Shown: in pieces, positions 51,069 to 59,796 of the stretch | Position numbering within the stretch: position 1 is the first letter of the stretch | Layout of the letters: every line of letters begins with the position of its first letter | NCBI GenBank assembly: GCA_963836785.1 | Contig: CAWIKW010000017.1 | Coordinates: 1 to 64,000, forward strand | From: DASQPR01 sp963836785 | GTDB taxonomy: Bacteria > Actinomycetota > Actinomycetes > Mycobacteriales > Micromonosporaceae | DNA: 64,000 bases | Direction: 5' to 3' | Position numbers and translations under genes: made by a program | Notes under the pieces: model-generated | What the model was told of the DNA's origin: nothing | Seen by the model: the letters and a program-made list of their open reading frames with translations, nothing else | Database searches by the model: none

Positions 51069-51464
51069 TTATGCCGTGCCGGCCGCGACCCGCTGGTCGG
51101 CCCAGACCCGGATGATGTCGCGTACGGAGATCACACCGAGTACGTCGTCGGCCTCCATGACAACGAGGTGCCGGAATCCGCCGCGGATCATGGCGGAAGC
51201 GGCGTCCTCGAGTGTCCACTCCGGTCCGGCGTAGACGACATCGCGGGTCAGATGGTTGGTGGCCCGCTCGACGTCGGGATCGAGTCCGCGCCCGATCGCG
51301 TACAGGACGTCGCGCTCGGTCATGATCCCGACGCCCGCCGACTCCGGATCGTGAACGACGGCGGAACCCATCCGGCGCGCCGTCATGAGCTGGGCAACCT
51401 GGCGGATCGTGTGCTCGGGGCCCACCGTGAGGACGGGCTTGGTCATCGCATCGCGTACACGCAT
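51069..51464 (-). CDS. Tandem CBS domain protein
   Basis: A 131-residue protein made of two CBS domains (RVRDAMTKPVLTVGPEHTI, then TRDVVYAGPEWTLEDAAS), each ending in the usual GIMTERDVL or GVISVRDII strand. It probably binds adenine nucleotides as a small stand-alone sensor. ATG 51464 follows GAGGGG at a moderate distance. It lies upstream of the DUF222-HNH gene on the same strand. Confidence 0.87.
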   Translation of the reverse strand: MRVRDAMTKPVLTVGPEHTIRQVAQLMTARRMGSAVVHDPESAGVGIMTERDVLYAIGRGLDPDVERATNHLTRDVVYAGPEWTLEDAASAMIRGGFRHLVVMEADDVLGVISVRDIIRVWADQRVAAGTA

Positions 51465-51636
51465 TGCCGCATCACCCCTCGCGCATCTATGGCCGAGTAC
51501 GGATATGGTCGCCCGTCCACGAGCACATCTCAAGACTTGCCGCCTACTTAACCCCAGTCTGTCGCTATTCGCGACATATCACAGCTGGTTCCTAGGTCGG
51601 GAACATCGGGTGGCCTGAAGGTCAGACCAACACAGC

Positions 51637-52467
51637 TCAACCGGGTACGGGCATCGAGCGCAGGTCGGCGAGGAAGATCCGGCGACGGTCCTCCGCGAGA
51701 ATCCGGAACGGCGCGGCGGCGATTTCGTTGGTCCGTGCTTCGATCGCGTCCCGTTGCGAGCCGCCCGATTCCTGGATCGCCACCATCTCGGTCGCGCTCA
51801 ATCCCGCTGATCGCCACGCGATCGCGTGCGCGTCCGATCGGTGATATCGCAAGGCACTCAAACGATTCAGCAGCAGGACCGTGGCGGGCGTGCCGACCGG
51901 CTCATAGTTCGGCGTCATCGCCGTGAACGCGCCGACGGGCAAGAGCGGGTCGAGCGAGGCCGCTACGACAATGTCGCCGGTGATCGCCGTCAGCCGTGCA
52001 AGGGACTCGTCGGCGTCGGCCCACAACGAACCCAGTGCGTCGGCCTGCGCGGCGTACAGATCATCGAAAAAGGCGTGACCAGCCACTGTTGCCCGGATCT
52101 GGCCGTCGTCCCGGATCAACGCACCACGATCCTGCGCCCGACGGATCGAAGACTCGACGTCGGCGGAGTCGTGATAGCGCATCACCTCCGCGAACGCGGC
52201 GGTCGTCACGATGCCGTCCGGCGCCGCGAGGACGGTCCGGAAGTCGATAAGAAGTTCGCCGTAGCCCGCTCCGTACCGGCTGCGCAGGGCGGCGCCACCC
52301 GATCGGGCGCAGGCACCCATGGCCGCGCGGAACAGTCGGTCGATCTCCGCGCCGGCGGCGGCCACAAAGGCGACCAGCACGCGGTCGACCGAATCGCTGT
52401 CGTGCGCCGCTCCGGCCGCCACGCTCTCGGCTTGCGAGTTGCCCGTCGCGGGCTCGGGCTCGGCCAC
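51637..52467 (-). CDS. SCO6745-like helix-rich protein, possible regulator
   Basis: A 276-residue all-helical protein. The segment LLLNRLSALRYHRSDAHAIAWRSAGLSATEM resembles SCO6745-type proteins of actinobacteria. The N-terminal half (TTAAFAEVMRYHDSADVESSIRRAQDRGALIRDDGQIRAT) looks like a winged helix. AGGAGGA precedes GTG 52467. Two 17-base direct repeats lie just upstream. A DNA-binding function is inference. Confidence 0.6.
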   Translation of the reverse strand: MAEPEPATGNSQAESVAAGAAHDSDSVDRVLVAFVAAAGAEIDRLFRAAMGACARSGGAALRSRYGAGYGELLIDFRTVLAAPDGIVTTAAFAEVMRYHDSADVESSIRRAQDRGALIRDDGQIRATVAGHAFFDDLYAAQADALGSLWADADESLARLTAITGDIVVAASLDPLLPVGAFTAMTPNYEPVGTPATVLLLNRLSALRYHRSDAHAIAWRSAGLSATEMVAIQESGGSQRDAIEARTNEIAAAPFRILAEDRRRIFLADLRSMPVPG

Positions 52468-52478
52468 ACTTCCTCCTG

Positions 52479-52523
52479 GACAGGATCGGTACGACATTTC
52501 GTCCCAGACAGGACTGGTACGAC
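52479..52523 (-). promoter_or_regulatory. Pair of 17 bp direct repeats upstream of the SCO6745-like gene
   Basis: GACAGGATCGGTACGAC (52479-52495) and GACAGGACTGGTACGAC (52507-52523) differ at two positions and are set 28 bases apart, close to the gene's ribosome site. They may be operators; the distance corresponds to roughly 2.7 helical turns. Confidence 0.5.
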
Positions 52524-52554
52524 GGGCCCGGCTCTGGAACCGCCCCGGACGGAG

Positions 52555-53274
52555 TTACTCGCCCGAGGGCTGGAGGCTCTTGGCCGTCGCGGCAGCGATG
52601 CTCGCGGCCAGGAAGACCGCATTGACCACGGTGAACGCGACCATGATCCAGACCAGGTAGCGCGGAATCAACGCGATGCCGAGACCCATCAAGGTGATCA
52701 TCGCGCCGTAGTCCCGAGACAGCTTGACCAGGCGTACCGGCAGCGATCGAGAGGTCACGAGGCTCTGCGCCTGCGCGCCACCCGCCAGGACCGACGTGAC
52801 GAGGTTGATCATCCAGCCGCCGGCGAACGCGGCCACCAGCCAGGTCGGCGTGCGCGGTTGGTAATGAACCGCGACGGCGGAGACCGCCGACACGAGCGCG
52901 ATCTGCACCGCTACGTCGCAGAGGATGTCGAGCCGCCCACCGGCCGCGCTCGCCTTGCGCGCGACCCGAGCCAATTGCCCGTCCGCGCAGTCGAACTCGT
53001 ACGCGATGTGCCACAGCACAAGGGCGCCGAGACCGACGGCCAGGGCTGGGACGTCACCCCGGCGCATCGGACCGGCGAGCGCGACCACCGCGGCCGACGT
53101 TCCGACGCCGACGACCAGGTTGACCATGGTGAGCAGCGACGGCGCAAGGCCGAGCCGATAACCGGCGAACGCGATCCGTGCGCCGATCGGCTGATCGATC
53201 GCCTCCGACAACAGGCCGCCGCCGCGGTTCGTCGCGAGAAATGTGCTGGCGGTGGGGGCGGTCGGCGCGGTCAC
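52555..53274 (-). CDS. CDP-alcohol phosphatidyltransferase family protein
   Basis: A 239-residue membrane enzyme with about six helices. The catalytic signature DG-x2-AR-x8-G-x3-D-x3-D is complete in FDCADGQLARVARKASAAG followed by GRLDILCD. It should transfer a phospho-alcohol from a CDP-linked donor, as in phospholipid or phosphoglycan synthesis. Substrates cannot be read. It starts at GTG 53274 and is the downstream neighbour of the GT4 gene on the same strand. Confidence 0.85.
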   Translation of the reverse strand: MTAPTAPTASTFLATNRGGGLLSEAIDQPIGARIAFAGYRLGLAPSLLTMVNLVVGVGTSAAVVALAGPMRRGDVPALAVGLGALVLWHIAYEFDCADGQLARVARKASAAGGRLDILCDVAVQIALVSAVSAVAVHYQPRTPTWLVAAFAGGWMINLVTSVLAGGAQAQSLVTSRSLPVRLVKLSRDYGAMITLMGLGIALIPRYLVWIMVAFTVVNAVFLAASIAAATAKSLQPSGE

Positions 53275-53326
53275 TGGTCACGGTCCTTCGGTCGGTGGCG
53301 AGAATTATGCGAGTGATCGTGACACG

Positions 53327-54511
53327 TCAACGCCGACGCGGTGCCGCGGCGAGGTCGGAGTAGACGGCAATGAGCCGGCCGAGGACGACGTCGGGCGAGA
53401 ACGTCGACAGGTAGCGCGCGCGGGCGGCGGCGCCGCGGGCCGGCGCGTCGGCCAACGCGGTGGGCAGGGCCGTGGCGAACGCGTCCGCCGTCGGGTCCAC
53501 GACCCAACCCGCAGGTTCGTCGGTACGGGCACCAACGAGGTACGGGATTCCGCCGACGGCAGACCCGAGGACCGGCCGCCCGTTCGCGAGCGCCTCGATG
53601 ATCACTGTGGGCAGGACCTCCTCCCACGTCGACGGAACGATGACGAGCGCCGCGGCCCGGATCGCTCGCTGGACGCCGGCATTGTCCGTACCCCCGAGGT
53701 ATTCGACGTCGGAGCGTGACGCGGCGGCGGCGCTGGCCGCCTCGCGGAGCGGACCGTCGCCGATGATCCGGAGCGTGCCCAACGACTGATCCGGGTGGCG
53801 CTGCCACGCTGACAACAGCAGTTCGAGTCCTTTTTCCGGGCTCAGCCGGCCGATGAACAGTGCGCCCGAACCGGGATCGGACGGGGGCGGACCGGGATCG
53901 GATACTGCGTTCGGCTTGATGGTGATCCGTTCGTCGGAGATCCCAAACTCGCGCAGGTAATCGGCGATGCCGTCGGTGAGCGCGATGAACCGGTCGACGG
54001 AATGCCACGTGCCGCGGTGCACGGTCAACGTGGTTGCCATGATCGCGCTCTGCGCCCTCGATCCGCGATAGCAGGCATAGCGGATGCCGGGGGTCGCGAC
54101 ACGCTTGCCGACACAGTCGCGGCAGATCTTGCCGTCGCGCAGGAACGTCGCCGCGATGCACACGTGGCGGTAGTTGTGGATCGTCTGCACGACCGGAACG
54201 CCGGCGTCGTGGGCCGTCCGAACCACCCAGGGCGACAGCAAAGGGTACGGATTGTGCAGATGGAAGACGTCCGGGCGCTCGGCGGCGAGCATTTCCCGGA
54301 GCTCCCGTTGCGTGCCCGGCGCCCAGATCGGTGACAGCGGCAGCAGGGCCTGCCCGGCCGGCGACATGTGCTCGATCTCGTCCGAGCTTCGCAGGAACGG
54401 GAGCACGGTGATCCCGGCCGCGGACAGCTGGGAAATCTCCTCGTCCACCATGACGTTCTCACCGGATGGCTGAGCCGAGGAGTATCGATTGTGTGCGATG
54501 ACCACCTTCAT
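53327..54511 (-). CDS. GT4-family glycosyltransferase
   Basis: A 394-residue GT-B fold enzyme. The N-terminal acceptor domain (KVVIAHNRYSSAQPSGENV, HLHNPYPLL) includes a Cys-containing patch (ICRDCVGK). The C-terminal donor domain has LFIGRLSPEKGLELL and the nucleotide-sugar motif STWEEVLPTVIIEALANGRPV. It probably acts in envelope polysaccharide synthesis. ATG 54511 is the start. Confidence 0.88.
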   Translation of the reverse strand: MKVVIAHNRYSSAQPSGENVMVDEEISQLSAAGITVLPFLRSSDEIEHMSPAGQALLPLSPIWAPGTQRELREMLAAERPDVFHLHNPYPLLSPWVVRTAHDAGVPVVQTIHNYRHVCIAATFLRDGKICRDCVGKRVATPGIRYACYRGSRAQSAIMATTLTVHRGTWHSVDRFIALTDGIADYLREFGISDERITIKPNAVSDPGPPPSDPGSGALFIGRLSPEKGLELLLSAWQRHPDQSLGTLRIIGDGPLREAASAAAASRSDVEYLGGTDNAGVQRAIRAAALVIVPSTWEEVLPTVIIEALANGRPVLGSAVGGIPYLVGARTDEPAGWVVDPTADAFATALPTALADAPARGAAARARYLSTFSPDVVLGRLIAVYSDLAAAPRRR

Positions 54512-54623
54512 GACCGCCACCACCCTACGGGAGCGTTGCGGCACACTAGTCGCATGTTGTTCGTCTGTCGACCACGTCCGCCGCGACGTGGCATGCGGCG
54601 CATGAGTCAGGGTTCGGTGACCT

Positions 54624-55484
54624 ATGCCTGAGTTGCCCGAAGTCGAGGCGCTGGCCGCCTACCTCCGCGACCGGGCCGCCGGCCACCGCATTGAGCGGAT
54701 CGACCTGGCGGCGATCAGCGCGCTGAAGACGTTCGACCCGCCGCTGTCGGCGGCCAATGGGCGGACGATCACCGGCGCCGACCGGCACGGCAAGTTCCTG
54801 GACATCGAGCTCGACGGTGGTGAGCTGCATCTCGTCACGCACCTGGCCCGAGCCGGCTGGCTGCACTACCGGGACGCGCTCGCGCCGGCGCCGCTGCGAC
54901 CCGGCAAGGGCCCGATCGCGCTGCGGGTGCGCCTGGACGACGGCTCCGGCTTCGACCTGACCGAGGCGGGTACGCAGAAGAAGCTCGCCGCCTATCTGGT
55001 GACCGATCCGAAGGCCGTACCGGGTGTATCCCGACTCGGCCCGGATGCCCTCGACGTGTCCCGTGACGAGTTTGCGGCCGCCCTCAAGAGCCGTCGAGGA
55101 CAGGTGAAGGGCGTGATCAAGGAACAGGAGGTGCTGGCCGGGATCGGCAACGCGTACTCCGATGAGATCCTGCACGCGGCGAAGCTATCGCCGTTTGCGA
55201 TCACGGATCGGATCCCGGACGAGGCCATGGACCGTCTCTATGCCGCGACCCGAGAGGTCTTGACGCGGGCCGTGGAGCGGTCGGTCGGGCAGCGCGCCGC
55301 CGAGTTGAAGGGCGAGAAACGGGCCGGCCTGAACGTGCACGCGCGCAACGGTCTGCCCTGCCCGGTCTGCGGCGAAACGATCCGCGAGGTGTCCTACGCC
55401 GATTCGAGCTTCCAGTACTGCCCGGGCTGCCAGACCGGTGGCAAGCCGCTGGCCGACCGGCGGTTGTCGCGGCTGATCAGGTAA
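54624..55484 (+). CDS. Fpg/Nei family DNA glycosylase
   Basis: A 286-residue base-excision enzyme removing oxidised bases. The N-terminal MPELPEVE supplies the catalytic Pro and Glu after Met removal. It also has HGKFLDIEL with the conserved Lys, the helix-two-turn-helix QEVLAGIGNAYSDEIL, and a zinc finger with CPVC and CPGC near the C-terminus. It resembles the second Fpg-like protein of actinobacteria more than classical MutM. It is divergent from the GT4 gene. Confidence 0.92.
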   Translation: MPELPEVEALAAYLRDRAAGHRIERIDLAAISALKTFDPPLSAANGRTITGADRHGKFLDIELDGGELHLVTHLARAGWLHYRDALAPAPLRPGKGPIALRVRLDDGSGFDLTEAGTQKKLAAYLVTDPKAVPGVSRLGPDALDVSRDEFAAALKSRRGQVKGVIKEQEVLAGIGNAYSDEILHAAKLSPFAITDRIPDEAMDRLYAATREVLTRAVERSVGQRAAELKGEKRAGLNVHARNGLPCPVCGETIREVSYADSSFQYCPGCQTGGKPLADRRLSRLIR

Positions 55485-56033
55485 GCCCTCTGCCCCGGCC
55501 TCGCCGCCTGCGGTCGCCGCGCCGGGTCGGCGCGCCGGCTCGTCGTACCGTCGCCGCAGTCGGGTCGCCGCGCCGTCGCCGCACGAAAGTGGCGCCGTGG
55601 CCGATCAAGATCCGTACAGCCGCAGATGACTTTGCTCACGGACGGTGCTCACTGAGCGTTGAATTCGGGCCGTCCGTACGCTCTCCGGAAGGCGTCGGTC
55701 ACGCTCCGCCGACAATCGGCGCGCCGGGCATTTGGGTCGACCAAATCGGTACTCCGCAAAGGTGTTCATGTCTCGACATGCCGATCCCGGCGAACTAAGG
55801 TCGGGCGGTCGACATCGTCACGTGATGTGACATGGCACACTGAAGGCACCGTGACAGACAGGGCGCCTGGTGTGGGCAGGTCCTCGCGCGCCGACGTCGG
55901 CTTGCGCAGACCACCATTGGACGGACCGACCGGCATCAGCATCGCCGGTCGGGCTGAGCTTGTCTACGCGCCACCGGGGCACCCCGGCGGCGTGAATCCA
56001 GACCCAGTGCGTACGGCCCGGGAGGACACACGG
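55485..56033 (+). other. 549-base spacer before the polyprenyl-phosphate sugar transferase gene
   Basis: There is no convincing gene. A short perfect dyad CATGTC-TC-GACATG lies at 55767-55780. A possible longer N-terminus for the next gene exists, since the frame is open and has a GTG at 55851-55853, but a good ribosome site favours the ATG at 56034. Confidence 0.5.
55767..55780. promoter_or_regulatory. 14 bp dyad upstream of the sugar transferase gene
   Basis: CATGTC and GACATG separated by TC form a perfect inverted repeat about 250 bases before the gene. A regulatory role is possible but unproved. Confidence 0.35.
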
Positions 56034-57629
56034 ATGGCGACGTCGAGTCTCCAGTCGCCGTCAACCACCCCCATGGCACCCCCGGCCCATCCCACGGCTC
56101 CGTCCGCCCCGGCGGCAGCGCCGTCCGGTTGGAGGTCGAGCAACGGCGTGCCTGATGACCCGCACGAGCCGTCACCGAGCAACGGGGTAACCCGGGCGAC
56201 CTCCTGGCTCCGGCATCGTCGGCTGTCGACGTGGCACCGGCCGTACGCAGCGGTGCTCGTGATTGGCGACCTCGTTGCCGTTGGTCTGGCGAGCCTGACC
56301 GCCACCTCGCAACTGAGCAAGGCGACGAGTGGTTTCCGCGACCAGCCCGGCCTCTTCCGGGTGATCGCGTACGTGCTGCTGCCGCTGACGTGGATCATCG
56401 TGTTGTGGGCGCACGGTGCCTACGACCGGCGCTATCTCGGCATCGGCACCGACGAGTTCAAACGGGTCGTGCGAGCCGCGATCACGGTCGCGGCCACTGT
56501 CTCCTTCGTCGCGTTCGCCACGACCGTTTTGCTGTCGCGTCTGTCGGTGGCGGTGGCCCTCGTCGGCGCTTTGGTCTACGTCTTCGTGCTGCGCTTCGTC
56601 GCTCGACGCGTCCTGCACCTCGTACGCGGTCGCGGCGGCGCCAGTCACCGCCTGCTCCTCGTCGGCACGTTGTCGGAGGCGGTCGAGGTCTACACCGCCG
56701 TCACTCGGACTCGCCACGCCGGGATGCTGCCGATCGCCATCCTGCTGACCGACGGGCGGGCGGCCCAGCCGCGCCGGAAGGCGCCGATCCCGGTGCATGT
56801 CAATCGCGATCTGGTCGCGCTCGTGAACGAGATCGGCGCAGACACGGTCGCCGTGTGCGGGTCCGCGTCCGGCGACCGCGCCGACCTCCGCCGGCTCGCC
56901 TGGCAACTCGAAGGCACCGGCGTCGAACTTGTCGTCGCGCCCCAGTTGACCGACATCGCCGGCCCTCGCGTACACATCCGGCCGGTCGAGGGACTTCCGC
57001 TGCTCTACGTCGAGGAGCCGAAACTCGCCGGCATTTCGTGGCTCGTCAAAAACGCCCTGGACCGGCTGGCGGCGGCGGTCGGCCTGCTGCTCCTGACGCC
57101 GCTGTTCGTCGCGATCGCGATCAGCATCAAAGTGTCCGACAATGGGCCGATCTTCTTCCGGCAGCGCCGGACCGGTCGCGAGGGCAAGATCTTCTCGGTG
57201 TGGAAATTCCGCACCATGTACGTCGATGCCGAAGAGCGCCGGGCCATGCTCGTCGATCAGAACGAGAAGGACGGCATGCTCTTCAAGATGCGCAAGGACC
57301 CGCGCGTCTTCAAGGTCGGTCGTTGGCTGCGGGCCAGTTCGCTCGACGAGTTGCCACAGCTCATCAACGTCCTGCGGGGCGACATGTCGCTCGTCGGACC
57401 ACGACCGCTGCCGGCCGAGGACGGCGACTTCCTCGGCGACGTACGCCGGCGGCTGCTCGTCCGCCCCGGCATGACGGGACTCTGGCAGGTGTCCGGGCGC
57501 TCGGAGCTGTCCTGGGACGACGCGGTGCGGCTCGATCTGTACTACGTCGACAATTGGTCCCTGGCGTTCGACTTGACCATCTTGTGGCGGACCGTCGGCG
57601 TGGTATTGCGGACGAAGGGCGCCTACTAG
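56034..57629 (+). CDS. Polyprenyl-phosphate sugar-1-phosphate transferase (WbaP/WcaJ type)
   Basis: A 531-residue initiating enzyme for surface polysaccharide. A disordered N-terminus of about 70 residues is followed by four membrane helices, a CoA-binding-like cytoplasmic domain (LLVGTLSEAVEVY), a re-entrant helix and the C-terminal catalytic domain. That domain carries NGPIFFRQRRTGREGKIF, KFRTM, LDELPQLINVLRGDMSLVGPRP and RPGMTGLWQVSGR. GGGAGG lies eight bases before ATG 56034. The sugar is unknown. LCP ligases downstream fit the same pathway. Confidence 0.9.
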   Translation: MATSSLQSPSTTPMAPPAHPTAPSAPAAAPSGWRSSNGVPDDPHEPSPSNGVTRATSWLRHRRLSTWHRPYAAVLVIGDLVAVGLASLTATSQLSKATSGFRDQPGLFRVIAYVLLPLTWIIVLWAHGAYDRRYLGIGTDEFKRVVRAAITVAATVSFVAFATTVLLSRLSVAVALVGALVYVFVLRFVARRVLHLVRGRGGASHRLLLVGTLSEAVEVYTAVTRTRHAGMLPIAILLTDGRAAQPRRKAPIPVHVNRDLVALVNEIGADTVAVCGSASGDRADLRRLAWQLEGTGVELVVAPQLTDIAGPRVHIRPVEGLPLLYVEEPKLAGISWLVKNALDRLAAAVGLLLLTPLFVAIAISIKVSDNGPIFFRQRRTGREGKIFSVWKFRTMYVDAEERRAMLVDQNEKDGMLFKMRKDPRVFKVGRWLRASSLDELPQLINVLRGDMSLVGPRPLPAEDGDFLGDVRRRLLVRPGMTGLWQVSGRSELSWDDAVRLDLYYVDNWSLAFDLTILWRTVGVVLRTKGAY

Positions 57630-57682
57630 GCCCGGTCCGCTGCGATGGCCCGGTCCGCTGCGATGGCCCAGCCCGCTGCGGC
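57629..57682 (+). repeat. Three 18 bp tandem repeats starting at a stop codon
   Basis: GGCCCGGTCCGCTGCGAT is present exactly twice (57629-57646, 57647-57664) and once with changes (57665-57682). The first base is the last base of the preceding TAG stop. Confidence 0.8.
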
Positions 57683-57761
57683 GGGCCGGTCCGACGACTT
57701 GATGGTCCGATGCGCACAGGATCGGCACATCTTGGGTACGCCCAGGGTGGTGGGCTGGCCG

Positions 57762-57767
57762 TACGTT
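57762..57767 (+). promoter_or_regulatory. Candidate -10 box before the response regulator
   Basis: TACGTT ends seven bases before ATG 57775; the GGGGG between could also act as a weak ribosome site, so leaderless status is uncertain. Confidence 0.35.
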
Positions 57768-57774
57768 GGGGGCC

Positions 57775-58494
57775 ATGAGCAACCGCAAGGTTCTGGTCGT
57801 CGAGGACGAGCGAGCGATCGCGGATGCAATCGCGGCGCGACTGCGGGCCGAAGAGTTCGACGTCGCTCTGGCCGCCGATGGCCCGGACGCCGTCGCGCGA
57901 GCCGCGGTGTGGCGCCCGGATCTCGTCGTACTGGACATCATGTTGCCGGGCTTCGACGGTCTCGAGGTCTGCCGCCGTATCCAGGCCGAACGGCCGGTGC
58001 CGGTCATCATGCTGACCGCTCGGGACGACGAGAACGACCTGCTCGTCGGGCTCGCGATGGGCGCCGACGATTACCTCACCAAGCCGTTCTCGTTGCGCGA
58101 ACTTGCCGCCCGCGTGCATGCACTGCTCCGCCGTGAGGAGCGATCGGCCCAGCTCGCGGCCGAGGCCACGCCGGCCGGTGCGGCCATCGTCGTGGGCGAT
58201 CTCGAAATAAATCCGGCCGAACGACGGGTACGGCGAGCCGGGGTCGAGGTCCATCTGACACCGATCGAGTTCGACCTGTTGAGCCACCTGGCCCGGCGCC
58301 CGCGGACCGTCCTTCCCCGACAGCGCCTGCTGGCCCAGGTCTGGGGTTGGTCGGACGCGTCCGGCACCCGTACCGTCGACAGCCACGTCAAAGCCCTGCG
58401 CCGCAAGCTCGGCTCGGACGTGATCCGTACCGTCCATGGCGTTGGTTATTCGCTGGAGATCGGCACGGCGCCCGACCTCGGCGTGGCTCGGTGA
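57775..58494 (+). CDS. OmpR-family response regulator
   Basis: A 239-residue regulator with receiver domain (VLVVEDERAIADAI, phospho-acceptor in VVLDIMLPGFDGLEV, IMLTARDDEND, KPFSLREL). The winged-helix domain contains LTPIEFDLLSHLARRPRTVLPRQRLL and RTVDSHVKALRRKLG. It overlaps the following kinase gene by four bases (GTGA), so the pair is coupled. It stands between the sugar transferase and LCP genes, which may be its targets; that is inference. Confidence 0.93.
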   Translation: MSNRKVLVVEDERAIADAIAARLRAEEFDVALAADGPDAVARAAVWRPDLVVLDIMLPGFDGLEVCRRIQAERPVPVIMLTARDDENDLLVGLAMGADDYLTKPFSLRELAARVHALLRREERSAQLAAEATPAGAAIVVGDLEINPAERRVRRAGVEVHLTPIEFDLLSHLARRPRTVLPRQRLLAQVWGWSDASGTRTVDSHVKALRRKLGSDVIRTVHGVGYSLEIGTAPDLGVAR

Positions 58495-59666
58495 GCGGCT
58501 GGACCGGCGACCTCGCCGACGCCACCCGTGATCTGGCCGGTACGGTCGGTCGGGCCGCCGACAGCGCCCCGGGCGTGCGGCGGGCGCGGATGGCCGGTGC
58601 ATGGATCATGGACACGCTGCCGCGACCGCTCGACGTGCTGCCGTGGATCAAGCTGAAGCTCGGACTCGCGCTGGTCGGCGGCGGCCTTGCCAGCCTGTTT
58701 GTGTTCTACATCGGCATTGGCTGGGTGCCGGTGTCGCTGTCGGTCACCGCGATCGCAGTCGCGCTCGTCACGTCGCAGATCCTGGCCCACGGTATGACCC
58801 GGCCGCTACGCGAGATGACCGCGGCGTCGCGGGCGATGGCCCGGGGCGACTACACGCGGCGGGTGCGGGCCACCGCCCGCGATGAAGTGGGCCAGCTCGC
58901 CGACGCGTTCAACCAGATGGCAACCGATCTCGCGCAGGCCGATCGGCAGCGGCGCGAGCTGATCGCCAATGTGTCGCACGAGTTGCGTACGCCGATCTTC
59001 GCGCTGCAGGCCGTGCTGGAGAACGTCGTGGACGGCGTCGAGGTGCCGGATGCCGCGACATTGCAGACCGCCTTGGCGCAGACCGAACGGCTCGGTCGGC
59101 TCGTCACGGATCTGCTCGACGTGTCGCGGCTCGAAGCCGGTGCCGTGCCGTTGGACGCCGACGTGTTCGCAATCGACGGCTTTCTCGAGGCCGCCGTACG
59201 TGAGGCCGACGTGACTGCCCGGGCCGCCGGACGGGACGTGATTTTCGCGTCGTACGCGCCGCCGGCCGAGGTCGTCGCCGATCCGCATCGGCTGCATCAG
59301 GTGGTCGCGAACCTCCTCGACAATGCCGCCCGGCACAGCCCGGCTGGCGGCCGGATCACGGCGTCGGCGCGGATCGAGGCTGGGACGCTCGTCGTAGAGG
59401 TCACCGACGAGGGACCCGGGATTCCGCCGGCCGAACGTACGCGGGTATTCGAGCGATTCACCCGAGGGGGCGTCGCCGACAACGGCGGGACCGGCCTTGG
59501 GTTGGCCATCGCACGGTGGGTCGTCGAGTTGCACGGCGGCACGATCGCGGTCGTCGATCCGGAGCCCGGCCGTGCCGGCTGCCGTATCCGCTTCCAGGTG
59601 CCCGCCCGGGTCGTTCGGTCGCGGCGCCAGGGTGACGGTGCGCCGGCCGTCGGTCCGGGCACCTAG
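58491..59666 (+). CDS. Sensor histidine kinase with minimal extracellular region
   Basis: A 391-residue kinase. Two membrane helices (KLGLALVGGGLASLFVFYIGI and VSLSVTAIAVALVTSQIL) are joined by only a few residues, so there is no outside sensor domain. HAMP (TRPLREMTAASRAMARGDY), H-box ANVSHELRTPIFALQ, N-box QVVANLLDNAARHSPAGG, and G boxes DEGPGIP and GGTGLGLAIARW follow. It probably senses within the membrane. Confidence 0.92.
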   Translation: MSGWTGDLADATRDLAGTVGRAADSAPGVRRARMAGAWIMDTLPRPLDVLPWIKLKLGLALVGGGLASLFVFYIGIGWVPVSLSVTAIAVALVTSQILAHGMTRPLREMTAASRAMARGDYTRRVRATARDEVGQLADAFNQMATDLAQADRQRRELIANVSHELRTPIFALQAVLENVVDGVEVPDAATLQTALAQTERLGRLVTDLLDVSRLEAGAVPLDADVFAIDGFLEAAVREADVTARAAGRDVIFASYAPPAEVVADPHRLHQVVANLLDNAARHSPAGGRITASARIEAGTLVVEVTDEGPGIPPAERTRVFERFTRGGVADNGGTGLGLAIARWVVELHGGTIAVVDPEPGRAGCRIRFQVPARVVRSRRQGDGAPAVGPGT

Positions 59667-59683
59667 ACGGGTTTCTCCGCGGT

Positions 59684-59736
59684 TTGTACGGGAGTTGGGC
59701 GCCCGTCTGGGCCGGGAGCGGCCAAGTCCCGTACAA
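59684..59736. repeat. 15 bp inverted repeat after the kinase gene
   Basis: TTGTACGGGAGTTGG (59684-59698) and CCAAGTCCCGTACAA (59722-59736) pair with one mismatch across 23 bases, between the kinase stop and the flavin reductase promoter. It could be a terminator or an operator pair. Confidence 0.55.
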
Positions 59737-59784
59737 GTGCGACGACCGTCGGCCCAGGCGCTTCGAAGGCGGAGTCGAGGCGCT

Positions 59785-59790
59785 TAGATA
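59785..59790 (+). promoter_or_regulatory. Candidate -10 box for leaderless flavin reductase gene
   Basis: TAGATA lies six bases before GTG 59797 in an AT-rich patch, and no ribosome-binding sequence is visible. Confidence 0.5.
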
Positions 59791-59796
59791 TACAAC

